From: an uncultured Alphaproteobacteria bacterium
GTDB taxonomy: Bacteria > Pseudomonadota > Alphaproteobacteria > UBA6615
Length of the DNA stretch: 64,000 nt
Assembly: GCA_943787745.1 (NCBI GenBank)
Contig: CALSNJ010000002.1
Location: 942,125-1,006,124, forward strand
Direction of reading: 5' to 3'
The translations under genes were made by a program, and so were the position numbers. Below are positions 56,242 to 64,000 of the stretch, one piece after another; within the stretch, counting starts at the first letter, position 1, and the number at the start of each line of letters is the position of its first letter. The notes under the pieces were generated by a model, which saw only the letters and a list, made by a program, of their open reading frames with translations, had not been told where the DNA came from and did no database searches.

Positions 56242-58489
56242 CACTTACAAATCATCCAAGTATCCTATCGCATACGTAAATGAGGAACCTGTCTACTTAG
56301 CAATGGCTGGCTGGGGTTACGAGGTCAAACTAGATCTATCTCGCCCCCAAAACGGCAGCAATACGCCCGAACACAAGGCAAACAAGCCCGTTGGCCGAAT
56401 CGCGGACTTTATTTCGGAAAACCCGGAGAGCGAATTAAATCTCTCACGAGAAATGATTTTTGACGAAAACAGCTATTTTGATAACGAGTCAGCACTACCG
56501 ATTGATTTGCGGATATCTTTGGGTCGCTACCTTATCGCGCCTGTAACAAATCAAGGCAAATTTGACATCTGTGAGTTTGCTAGGAAATGCCCACCATGGA
56601 TCGCAAACCGCGACCTTGACAGCATTGAATTATCTGTTCGCGCACAAAACGTCTATCGCATGCAAGGATTTGAGATTGTCCGAGACCTTGGAAAGCTTCA
56701 TCTTCCGAGACCAGCCTATTATCTCTCCAAAACTTTGGTCGAAAATCGATTAGAGATACGCGGGAAGCATTTCTTTCTGCACTATCCGAGGGACCAGTTG
56801 GCCTAGCTGAAGAAGCAAGTAATAGTTCAAACCTGATTGGGTCTCTCCGTTCCGCCATTGAAGACCTAGCTGAAAGGCAAAAAGACATTATATTGCGACG
56901 GATGGGTATCGTTCGACACTCCTCAAACACTAGAGGAGATTGGCGAACTCTATGGCGTCACCCGAGAGCGTATTCGCCAAATTGAAAAGAAGGCCGTTCT
57001 TAAGCTCATCGATAAATACTATTGGGACGACATGCTTGAGGAGAAGTTGGATAAAATGCTCACGTCTCCGCCATTCCCAATCGCGGTGACGGGTATTGAA
57101 GCATTGGATAGTTGGTTTGACGGCGTAAGTGAAAACGTACCTTTGTTTAAATATATCGTAAACGCAAAGCTCGGTAAGAAGTATAGTGTAATTAAGGTAG
57201 AAAACTTACCTTATGTGTGTTGCCTCAGCCAAGATGAATGGGATGCTATTTTAGCTAAATCCAGAGGTTTACTCCGCAACGGCACGCTGAATGGCGAATC
57301 AGAATCTTACGTTAAAACGATTATTACAGGGCAACTGCCGGTACACGCACGTGAGTTTTTCGAGCCTGCTTTGGGATATCTGCTCCAAAAACTGTCGATT
57401 TGTTGAGAATGAATCAGGTAACCCCAATTCTCATTGGATCGGGTCGGGGCGCAGAGGTGCACGTTCAGGCCTTACTTGCAGAATCGGATCAACCCTTACA
57501 CTTCTCCCAGATTCAAAAACGTCTCAATAGTACTGACAATAATGATTTTGATGTGAGGCGTATTCACAATGCAGCAGCCGAGATTGGGCTACTCTTCGGT
57601 AGAGGCACATATGGTTTAGCGAAGCATATTCCTTTTGATGATGAGACCCTTAGAGATATCTCAGGTCAGATAGTAAGCTTCATTGAGCAAAGTGATGAGG
57701 ACCGACAGTGGCACAGTCAAGAATTTGTGGAGCTAATTGAACTAGAAAGCGGACTAGATCCTAAGCCTCTGAATAAATACATCGTAGATATTGCTCTAAA
57801 AAAGCATTCAGAGCTAATAAATTTGGGTCGAATGTCGTGGCGCAGGCCCTCGGAAAAGAATGGCAACGCTGATCGTGTCGAAGTTTACGACCTTATCGTT
57901 GAAGCTATTGAAATCAGCTGGAAAGCCTCTTAAGACTAGAGAAATAGAAGAAGAAATCCGTAAAAAACGAGGCCTATCGAGCACACTTCAAATTTCCGAT
58001 TTCGATCCAATTATCCGAGTCGCACCTGGACTTTGGGGGCTGAATGACCGGGACATTAGCAATCAAGCGCTTTCGGCAGCCCGAATTCATTGACAATATA
58101 TACTCAAAAACTCTCCGCAAGAGGGGATGGCGTACATCTTACTGAGACACATGATTTGGTTGACCCAGGTCAAATATCACCATGGACACTATTCTCACTC
58201 TGCAGGACAGACCCTCGGTTCAGTACCGATATAGTGACAACACCTTTACCTAATTGAATGGGGTGATTCGCGGCGTCAATCTGCTTCTAGAGCCATAACA
58301 GAGGTGCTCAATCGCACTGGACGCGGACTATCATTAGACGAAATACAATATGAATCTGAACTTGCGTTAGGGCGTCCTATTGAGCAAAGGAGAATTTCAA
58401 CTTTGCTGAGTAATATTGGAGCAACTTTCAATTCAACTTATGGAACGTGGTCGATAGCCGAGCAAGCTGCTGAAGATGATGAAGTATGA
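56234..58489 (+). pseudogene. RNA-polymerase-mimic protein: alpha-CTD-like, sigma region 4-like and HARE/winged-helix domains; several frameshifts
   Basis: The first 190 codons are intact (YKSSKYPIAYVNEEPVYLAM to HYPRDQLA), including SIELSVRAQNVYRMQGFEIV, closely like the RNA polymerase alpha-CTD helix-hairpin-helix. The frame changes near 56745 to IEDLAERQKDIILRR and near 56905 to TLEEIGELYGVTRERIRQIE and KKAVLKL, a sigma-70 region 4.2-type helix-turn-helix. After YVCCLSQDEWDAILAKSRGL and a change near 57400 come several winged-helix-like units: AEVHVQALLAESDQPLHFSQ, LKTREIEEEIRKKRG with RVAPGLWGLND (HARE-HTH-like), and GRGLSLDEIQYESELALGRP at the end. About 750 residues when repaired. Likely a DNA-binding regulator or decoy for transcription; function unknown. 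Confidence 0.7.
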
Positions 58490-58510
58490 AAGCCCCAATT
58501 AAAGGGGCTT
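58490..58510 (+). terminator. Terminator after the defence-like cluster
   Basis: AAGCCCC and GGGGCTT form a perfect 7-bp stem with a 7-base loop directly after the last stop codon. A T-rich stretch (ATTTTCT) follows after nine bases rather than at once. Confidence 0.6.
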
Positions 58511-58544
58511 CCTGTTAGATTTTCTAAACTAAAGTGATGGTTCA

Positions 58545-58738
58545 AAAACGTCGTACGGCACCCTGCGCCACGAGGTGCTTAACGCCGAATGGTTTAATCA
58601 CGAAAAAGCAGGCTCAAGGTCGTCATCAACCAGTGGCTCAGGCAATACAATCATACCTACCCACATCAGGCCCTGGACATGCGCCCACCTGTTCCAGAAA
58701 CTCTAATCAGAAATGGCCCAGAACTTGGGGGCTAGACA
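58545..58738 (+). mobile_element. IS3-family element, copy C, diverged right-end remnant
   Basis: The plus strand resembles the end of orfB (GTLRHEVLNAEWF, RPPVPETLIRNGPELGG-type sequence) and finishes with the right end GGGGGCTAGACA at 58738. It differs from copies A and B at many bases, so it is an older copy. Its terminal bases supply the stop codon of the TPR-CHAT fragment on the other strand. Confidence 0.88.
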
Positions 58739-61536
58739 CCCGCAAGGTCACTCTCTAATGGTTCAAAGATCCGCTCATAAAGGTCATGTGCCACGTCATG
58801 TGGAAAGGACGGTAACTTGCCCTGCTCGGGTACAAACGAAGCTCGAAGACGCGACACTGCCTCCTCGAGCGCCGGCGCCTCAATATCCAGCTTCACCATC
58901 CGAAGACCATCCCTACGCACGACCCAGGCATAGCTGTCTGCATAAACCACCAATGCTTCGTCTGAACCTAGAAGGCTCTGTACACCCTTCACCTTTAACG
59001 GTTGAGGGTTCGAGAGCTCTACATATTGCGGGAACTTCTCGCGCAGCTCCCTATCTAGCGCATCAAGACCAACGCCCGTCTTCTCAATAGATGCGCGCAG
59101 GCTCGATTCGCGGTCAGGGCTTCGTTTATCCTTCGCATTAGAAAGCCCAGCGATTAGGGCCTTATCAAGTGAACGCCAAGAAACGCTAAGATCTTGGCGA
59201 CGCCGAACTGCTGTTGCCAGAGCTTGATCACCCGCACCAAGCCGCGCCGACATCTGCGAGAGCGCAGATGATGCAGAGCTTGTCTGTGCCAGCTGGATCA
59301 CCTCAAACGCCTCAGCATGCAGCGAGGCTGACTGTGTTGGTACCTGCTCGCTCAACGAGAAGGCAATTTGCGAATGCTCCCTGAAGTACCCCCTATTACC
59401 CTTGCGCTCGCTCTCTGCTCCAATGGACTTAACGCTCGCGCCCTCAATCCCACGCTTCCGAAGAAGTGCTGTCGATCGGCGAATATAATCCAGAGCTTCC
59501 GCATATCGGCCTTGGTTCTTGTTAAACCGCGCTAGATTGCCAAGGCCTAGGGCAACATCGGGGTGATCCGGGCCAAGCGCCTTCTCTCTAATCTCCAGCG
59601 AACGCCTGTAGAGCGGCTCTGCTTCTGAGTAGCGGCCCAGACCGTTGTATAGAAATGCCAAGTTGTTGAGGCTCAGGGCAACAGTCCGATGTTCAGGTCC
59701 AAATGCCACCTCATGAATTTCCAGCGTGCGCTTGTAGAGAGATTCGGCTTCAGTATAGCGGCCCTGCGTGTTGAAAACTGAGGCTAGGTTGTTAAGGTCC
59801 GTTGCAACATAGGGATGGTCCGGGCCGAGTACCTTCTCATCAATCGCCAGCGAACGCTTGAAGAGCGGCTCGGCGTCCGCGTAACGACCCCGCTTCTCAT
59901 AAAACACCCCCAGATTACCGAGTCCCTCGGCAACATCGGGATGGTCCGGGCCCAGCGCCGCCTCCCTGATCGCAAGGGATCGGTTATAAAGTGGCTCGGC
60001 ATCCGCGTAGCGGCCCTGTTTGTCGTATAGCGCGGCCAGATTGTTGAGGCTCGCAGCTACAGACGGATGGTTCGAACCGAGCGCCTTCTCATCAATCGCC
60101 AGCGAACGCTTGAATAGCGGCTCGGCGTCCGCGTAACGGGCTTGTTGGTCGTACAGCAAGCCCAGATTGTTGAGCACCTCTGCAACATCGGGATGGTCCG
60201 GGCCAAGCGACTTCTCTCGGATAGCAAGCGCGCGCTTGTAGAGCGGCTCGGCTTCCGCGTAACGGCCCAGGTTATCGTACAGCAGGCCCAGATTGTTGAG
60301 GCCCCCGGCCACAGACGGATGGCCCGGGCCCAATGATGCCTCATAGATCGCAAGGGATCGCTTGAGGAGAGGCTCTGCTTCCGCGTAGCGGCCTTGGTCG
60401 TTGTACAGCGACCCGAGATTACTCAGAGCCGGGGCAATATCGGGATGGTCAGGGCCGAGCGCCCCTTCATAGATCGCAAGGGAGCGCTTGAGGAGAGGCT
60501 CGGCATCCGAATAGCGGACTTGGTCGTCGTACAGCGACCCGAGATTATTGAGACCCAGGGCAACATCAGGATGGTCAGGGCCGAAGACCTTCTCCTTAAT
60601 AGCCAGCGAGCGCTTGTAGAGTGGCTCTGCATCCGCGTAGCGGCCCTGGTCTTTGTACAGCGACCCGAGATTACTCAGAGCCGTTGCCACATCAGGATGG
60701 TCAGGGCCGAGCGCCTTCTCATGAATCGCAAGCGAGCGCTTGTAAAGCGGTTCGGCATCCGCGTAGCGGCCCTGATTGTTATACAGCAAGCCGAGATTAT
60801 TGAGGCTCGCAGCCAGAGACGGATGCTCCGGGCCCAATGCCGCTTCATGGATCGCAAGGGAGCGCTTGTAGAGCGGCCCTGCTTCCGCATAGCGGCCTTG
60901 GTTGTTGTATAGCAGGGCAAGATTGTTGAGGCCGGTGGCGACTTCGGGGTGGTCCGGGCCGAGGACCTTCTCCTTAATGGCCAGCGAACGCTTGAAGAGC
61001 GGCTCGGCGTCCGCATAGCGGGCCTGATCACGGTATAGAAAACCAAGAATGGCGAGTCGTAGGGCAACATCCACATGGTCCGGGCCGAGCGCCGTGTCAT
61101 GGATCGCCAGCGAGCGCTTGTAGAGCGGCTCGGCCTCCACGTAACGACCCTGTGTCTTATAAAAGAGGCCTAGGCTATCAAGTACGACTGCGACAAGGGG
61201 ATGATCCGGGCCGAATACCATCTCATTAATCGCCAGCGCGCGCTTAAAAAGCGGCTCGGCTTCCGCATAGCGGGCCTGATCGCGGTATAGAAATCCAAGA
61301 ATGGTAAGACCTGATGCATAGATAGAATGAGTTTCGCCAAACTCCGTTTTAGCTAGCTCGAGGAACGCTTGAGCAAAGGGAACGGCCTCCCCATATTTTC
61401 CTTGTTCGTTTAACGCCTGGTATCGATTAAAGGCTTCGTCTAACTCCGCCGACTGCGCCCAGGCCGGCAGAGTGTGAGTGGCGACTGCCAGCAACACTAC
61501 CGCCATCAGGAATATTTTGGTTATGCTCTTAGCCAT
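58732..61536 (-). pseudogene. Secreted TPR-CHAT protein, truncated before the catalytic residues
   Basis: A 934-residue reading frame. Signal peptide ITKIFLMAVVLLAVATHTLP with cleavage near AWAQ. About sixteen 42-residue kinesin-light-chain-type TPR repeats follow (for example YAEAEPLFKRALAINEMVFG), then the start of a CHAT domain (LYERIFEPLESDLAG). The frame stops at 58732 in the end of IS copy C. The catalytic His and Cys are on the other fragment at 47013-47746. The start ATG 61536 overlaps an upstream remnant (ATGGCTAA). CHAT enzymes are caspase-like proteases; TPR arrays act as sensors or scaffolds. The gene as it stands cannot give an active protease. Confidence 0.88.
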
Positions 61537-61705
61537 CCATAACCTGCTTGAGACGAATAAAGGTTTCCTCGGGACGCCTCCCAAGCATATTTACGAGCAT
61601 AACGTCTCCAGGCTCCAATGAGGCCCTCAAATTAGCTAGCTCGAGAAACGTTTCAACAAAAGGTGTTACTTCCGCATAGTTACCTTCCGCGTCCAAGGCC
61701 CGATA
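61529..61705 (-). pseudogene. TPR-gene remnant upstream of the TPR-CHAT gene
   Basis: The minus strand encodes YRALDAEGNYAEVTPFVETF then LELANLRASLEPGDVMLVNM and RPEETFIRLKQVMDG with a stop overlapping the TPR-CHAT start. The first 25 residues match the N-terminal repeat of that protein (YQALNEQGKYGEAVPFAQAF); the rest is different. Its own start is lost next to an IS6 remnant. Confidence 0.55.
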
Positions 61706-61715
61706 TTAATTAATG

Positions 61716-61790
61716 CGAACCAGTCTCGAAAATCGCCGGCGGCGCGGTTCTGCTTGTAGACGGAGCGGCTGTTCAAATACCTGTCTAGCT
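61716..61790 (-). mobile_element. IS6-family 3'-end remnant with internal deletion
   Basis: Shares GCGAACCAGTCTC and CGGTTCTGCTTG with AGACGGAGCGGCTGTT with the IS6 element at 41250-41350, but about 35 bp between these blocks are missing. It marks an old insertion at the edge of the TPR remnant. Confidence 0.7.
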
Positions 61791-61811
61791 CCAAGCTCTC
61801 GGCCAACTTAA

Positions 61812-61882
61812 AGTTTCTGGAACGGGCGGTCGCATCTCCAAGGCTTGATACAGATGGACACGATATTGATACGGCCCACCTT
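61812..61882 (-). mobile_element. Diverged IS3-family orfB remnant
   Basis: The minus strand reads PYQYRVHLYQALEMRPPVPE, aligned with the orfB end NHIRPHQALNMRPPVPETL of the IS at 48474. Only about 70 bp remain. It is a fifth trace of this IS family in the window. Confidence 0.6.
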
Positions 61883-61924
61883 CTATCTCTAGTTTAATGA
61901 GAATGCTTACTAAAGAGGTTGGCC

Positions 61925-62503
61925 GTGCAATTTGGCTTTGAAGCAAAATACTGGAACCTTGCTATGGCAGCAGCCTGGGTAAAGTTTCGTAAACGGGAAA
62001 TCGTAGAGAAATTTGACGGCTCATCTCCGGAAAGCTGGGCGGCATATAATATGTACCCGACCATGTGGGACGCTAAGCCTGTTGAGGCTTTCCTCACCCT
62101 TCAAAGCGCCCTGGTTTCAGGAAAACTGAAGGCTTCCGGCCTGCGCAGCGCTCCGGGGGAAAGTATGGAGACGATCCCCTCGTTGGAGTGGGAGACACTA
62201 ACCCTGGATCCACCAGCAGCTTATCGCCGTTTGCCGAACAACGTGAAAGAGGAGCCCTGGATCAATATCCGGCTCGAGGGTTCAGACGTTCAAAAAATGT
62301 GGCGGGGCCGAACCGAAACCGACGCCCGAACACGGTTCAACTGGCCTGTAATCAAGGAAATTCACAAGAAGATAATTCAGAACAACCCGGACATGGGTAA
62401 AAATGAAATTATCGCCGAAGTGCAGCTGGAGTTCCAAAACCTCCTCCACAAAGAGCCTCCTTCGCGAACCAGCCTTCAAACCAAGATCAAGACCTGGCGG
62501 TAG
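61925..62503 (+). CDS. Hypothetical protein, mobile-element associated
   Basis: A 192-residue soluble protein: FEAKYWNLAMAAAWVKFRKR, MYPTMWDAKPVEAFLTLQSA, and a C-terminal helical part NWPVIKEIHKKIIQNNPDMG with PSRTSLQTKIKTWR. I chose GTG 61925, six bases after GAGG; the TTG at 61919 would touch that site. Similar proteins occur beside integrase modules of alphaproteobacterial islands, in my recollection; the function is unknown. Its terminal region looks like a small helix-turn-helix, but this is a guess. Confidence 0.65.
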   Translation: MQFGFEAKYWNLAMAAAWVKFRKREIVEKFDGSSPESWAAYNMYPTMWDAKPVEAFLTLQSALVSGKLKASGLRSAPGESMETIPSLEWETLTLDPPAAYRRLPNNVKEEPWINIRLEGSDVQKMWRGRTETDARTRFNWPVIKEIHKKIIQNNPDMGKNEIIAEVQLEFQNLLHKEPPSRTSLQTKIKTWR

Positions 62504-62576
62504 CCACATTTCCGCCAAAGACTGAGTGGCCAATCACTGGCTGACTGGCCAGCACACGATCTGTCTTCCTGAAAGC

Positions 62577-62762
62577 ATGAAACGCCTGCAGGAGCCAGAG
62601 GTGTCGGCCAATTCTCCCGACAATCAAAAACCAGAACGGGCATCTACGGATGTCCTGCAACAGCTTGCGCGCCTTTTGGCCCGCCAGGCTGCCCAAGACT
62701 GGGCTTCTGCGCATATCTCCACCTCTACTACGGAGCCTAACCATGCAGAAGACCAGACCTGA
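62577..62762 (+). CDS. Small hypothetical protein before the excisionase-like gene
   Basis: A 61-residue frame, MKRLQEPEVSANSPDNQKPE then VLQQLARLLARQAAQDWASA. Its end overlaps the next gene's start by 20 bp. Polar with one amphipathic helix. It fits the small accessory genes of integrase modules; no family recognised. Confidence 0.5.
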   Translation: MKRLQEPEVSANSPDNQKPERASTDVLQQLARLLARQAAQDWASAHISTSTTEPNHAEDQT

Positions 62763-62929
62763 ACAACTCCTGACTATCGACGACGTGGCGGCTCTCTGCA
62801 GTGTCTCCAGCAAGACTGTCCGGCGCTGGATTAAGACCCGAGAACTGACCGCGGCGACAGCTCGGTGCCCAGTGGCGCATCCGTCCCCGCGACGTCGATC
62901 TGTTCATCCATGAACGCATGGAACGGTGA
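62743..62929 (+). pseudogene. Excisionase/MerR-like helix-turn-helix gene with a frameshift
   Basis: MQKTRPEQLLTIDDVAALCS then VSSKTVRRWIKTRELTAA is the HTH_17/excisionase pattern. Near 62853-62862 the frame changes to GAQWRIRPRDVDLFIHERME, the usual C-terminal part (x-W-R-I-x-x-x-D-x-x-x-F-I). Repaired length about 62 residues. Such proteins direct excision of integrated elements; the integrase gene follows 165 bp downstream. The shift may be real or a sequencing error. Confidence 0.75.
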
Positions 62930-63094
62930 CCAGGCTGTCCAGTATTTTCCAACATATTCATGCACTTACGCCCCTATCGGGAGAACGGTGTCCAGCAATT
63001 CGTGACCGTTTTCTCTGCTACGGTTTCCCGAACTGGCCACCGTTTGCTCCCGTGTCCTCCCGTGTCCAACCTTGGCTAATAAGGAGTTATCCCG

Positions 63095-64000
63095 ATGCCA
63101 AAGCCTGATCAAAAGCACCCCACCTTCGCCGATGCTATCGCGACGATCGAACACCTGCAGGACCTGACGCCGACACGGCGCCGTGACCTGATATCCGCGC
63201 TCAAGACGATGGCACGATTTATCGGCCGGGAGGTGGATCACGTGCCCGCTAATACCGAATGGCTGCGCCAGCGTTTGCGTCAGGTGCATCCCCGACAATT
63301 ACAGGTAAGCGACAAGCACTTTCAAAACGTAACGAGTGCCGTCCTGTCTGCGCTGCGTATGACGGTCAGCAATAACAAGCGTCACGCTGCCTTCCCGGAT
63401 ATGAGTGAAGCCTTCCAGGCTTTGTTTGAGTCCATCCCGGATCGGATGCAGAGCTACAAGCTGTCGCGGCTGTTTCGGTTCTGCAGTGCTGGCGGCGTTT
63501 CACCTGAAGAAGTGTGTGATCAGACGATCGCCGACTTCAAAGGCCGGTTGATCGCAGAGACCCTGCATAAAGAACCGGACAAAGTGGTCCGCGAAGCCGT
63601 GCTGACCTGGAACAAGATGCAGAGCATCGTGCCTGATTGGCCGGATCAGCCTCTTGCGCCAGTCCGCAAACGCAAAGCCTGGACTATTCCTCTGGAGCAA
63701 TTTCCGGCCTCATTCGTCAGCGACGTTGATCTGTGGTGCGCCCGCCTTGGTCACCAGGACCTCTTCGATGCAGATGCACCGGTTAAGCCCTGCCGACCGG
63801 CAACCATAAAACATCGGCGATTCCAGATCCGGATGATGGCTTCAGCCATTGTGCTAAGCGGCGTCGACATTCTGTCCGTCCAGTCTCTCGCCGACCTTGT
63901 TGAACTCGATAATTTTCAGCGCGGCATCACCTACATGCTGGATCGCCAGGACGGTGCGGTGAAGGAAGCGAACTTCACCCTCGCCTCCGCCATCAAGGCC
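63095..64000 (+). CDS. Site-specific integrase (tyrosine-recombinase type), N-terminal part
   Basis: An open frame of 302 codons continuing past the window. AAGGAG lies eight bases before the ATG at 63095. It begins KPDQKHPTFADAIATIEHLQ, then DLTPTRRRDLISALKTMARF and HVPANTEWLRQRLRQVHPRQ, the N-terminal SAM-like pattern of a group of alphaproteobacterial island integrases. MMASAIVLSGVDILSVQSLA lies further on. The catalytic R-H-R-Y residues would lie beyond the window, so activity cannot be judged. With the excisionase-like gene it marks the edge of a mobile element. Confidence 0.78.
   Translation, partial: MPKPDQKHPTFADAIATIEHLQDLTPTRRRDLISALKTMARFIGREVDHVPANTEWLRQRLRQVHPRQLQVSDKHFQNVTSAVLSALRMTVSNNKRHAAFPDMSEAFQALFESIPDRMQSYKLSRLFRFCSAGGVSPEEVCDQTIADFKGRLIAETLHKEPDKVVREAVLTWNKMQSIVPDWPDQPLAPVRKRKAWTIPLEQFPASFVSDVDLWCARLGHQDLFDADAPVKPCRPATIKHRRFQIRMMASAIVLSGVDILSVQSLADLVELDNFQRGITYMLDRQDGAVKEANFTLASAIKA

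Noticed and set aside
47747-58738. A simple composite transposon carrying the cluster between IS copies A/B and C
   Set aside because: Copy C is strongly diverged and lacks its left part, copy A lacks its right part, and the outer ends share only GGG rather than a proper target duplication, so a single composite insertion is not supported.
58900-61450. Regular direct repeats of about 126 bp that could suggest a repeat array
   Set aside because: The period is 42 codons and each unit translates to a TPR motif, so it is a protein repeat and not a CRISPR array or satellite.

Overview
The window looks like the chromosome of a GC-rich, probably marine alphaproteobacterium. Signs are a class GN sortase with its 'marine proteobacterial' VIT/VWA target, a TAXI-type TRAP transporter with a DctBD-like pair, bactofilin, a FeS-type photolyase and gltBD of alphaproteobacterial type. 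No rRNA, CRISPR array or complete prophage is visible. Genus cannot be fixed from the sequence.

Positions 1-30,000 are ordinary, dense, intact chromosome: a GMC oxidoreductase start, glutathione S-transferases, an FMN-dependent 2-hydroxy-acid oxidase, selO with an overlapping small gene, two overlapping msrA-type genes, a dienelactone hydrolase split by an internal piece of an IS3-family element, a TAXI TRAP transporter (permease and binding protein separated by a strong hairpin) followed by dctD/dctB-like genes, gltD/gltB, a DksA/TraR zinc-finger gene, a six-heme cytochrome, a DMT exporter, more redox enzymes, yaaA and rsgA.

Positions 30,000-39,300 are accessory. The stretch is bracketed by two identical 16-bp copies of an initiator-tRNA 3' end, each followed by a terminator-like hairpin, with a degenerate initiator-tRNA-like sequence between them. 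Inside are dgkA, a 168-bp perfect-spacing tandem duplication that reaches into the start of a methyltransferase gene, a compact methyltransferase/folB/SDR/phospholipase-D operon that looks like a pterin-modifying pathway, a renalase-like flavoprotein next to a FeS photolyase, a Sel1 protein, and a small Cys-rich protein built of three repeats that resembles a multi-core peptide precursor.

Positions 39,300-47,000 mix intact envelope genes (OmpA-like lipoprotein, bactofilin, sortase and target, a CelD/FemAB-like acyltransferase) with remnants of IS6- and IS5-family elements.

Positions 47,000-61,600 are the most interesting part. A secreted TPR-CHAT (caspase-like) gene is broken into two parts about 11 kb apart. 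Between them lie two nearly identical IS3-family copies in opposite orientation, a diverged third copy, and an AT-richer gene cluster. It encodes a DNA methyltransferase, a PLD-nuclease/SF2 helicase, a small acidic protein, a DndD/Rad50-like ATPase with a CPTCG zinc-hook-like motif, two more small proteins and a large protein joining an RNA polymerase alpha-CTD-like segment, a sigma-70 region 4-like helix-turn-helix and HARE/winged-helix-like domains. This is a defence-type layout (helicase, methylase, ATPase) with an unusual RNA-polymerase-mimic partner. Almost every large gene in it carries several one-base frameshifts, many in homopolymers, so it is either decaying or badly sequenced.

The right end (61,900-64,000) carries a hypothetical gene, a small gene, a frameshifted excisionase-like gene and the start of a tyrosine-recombinase-type integrase, probably the edge of another mobile element.
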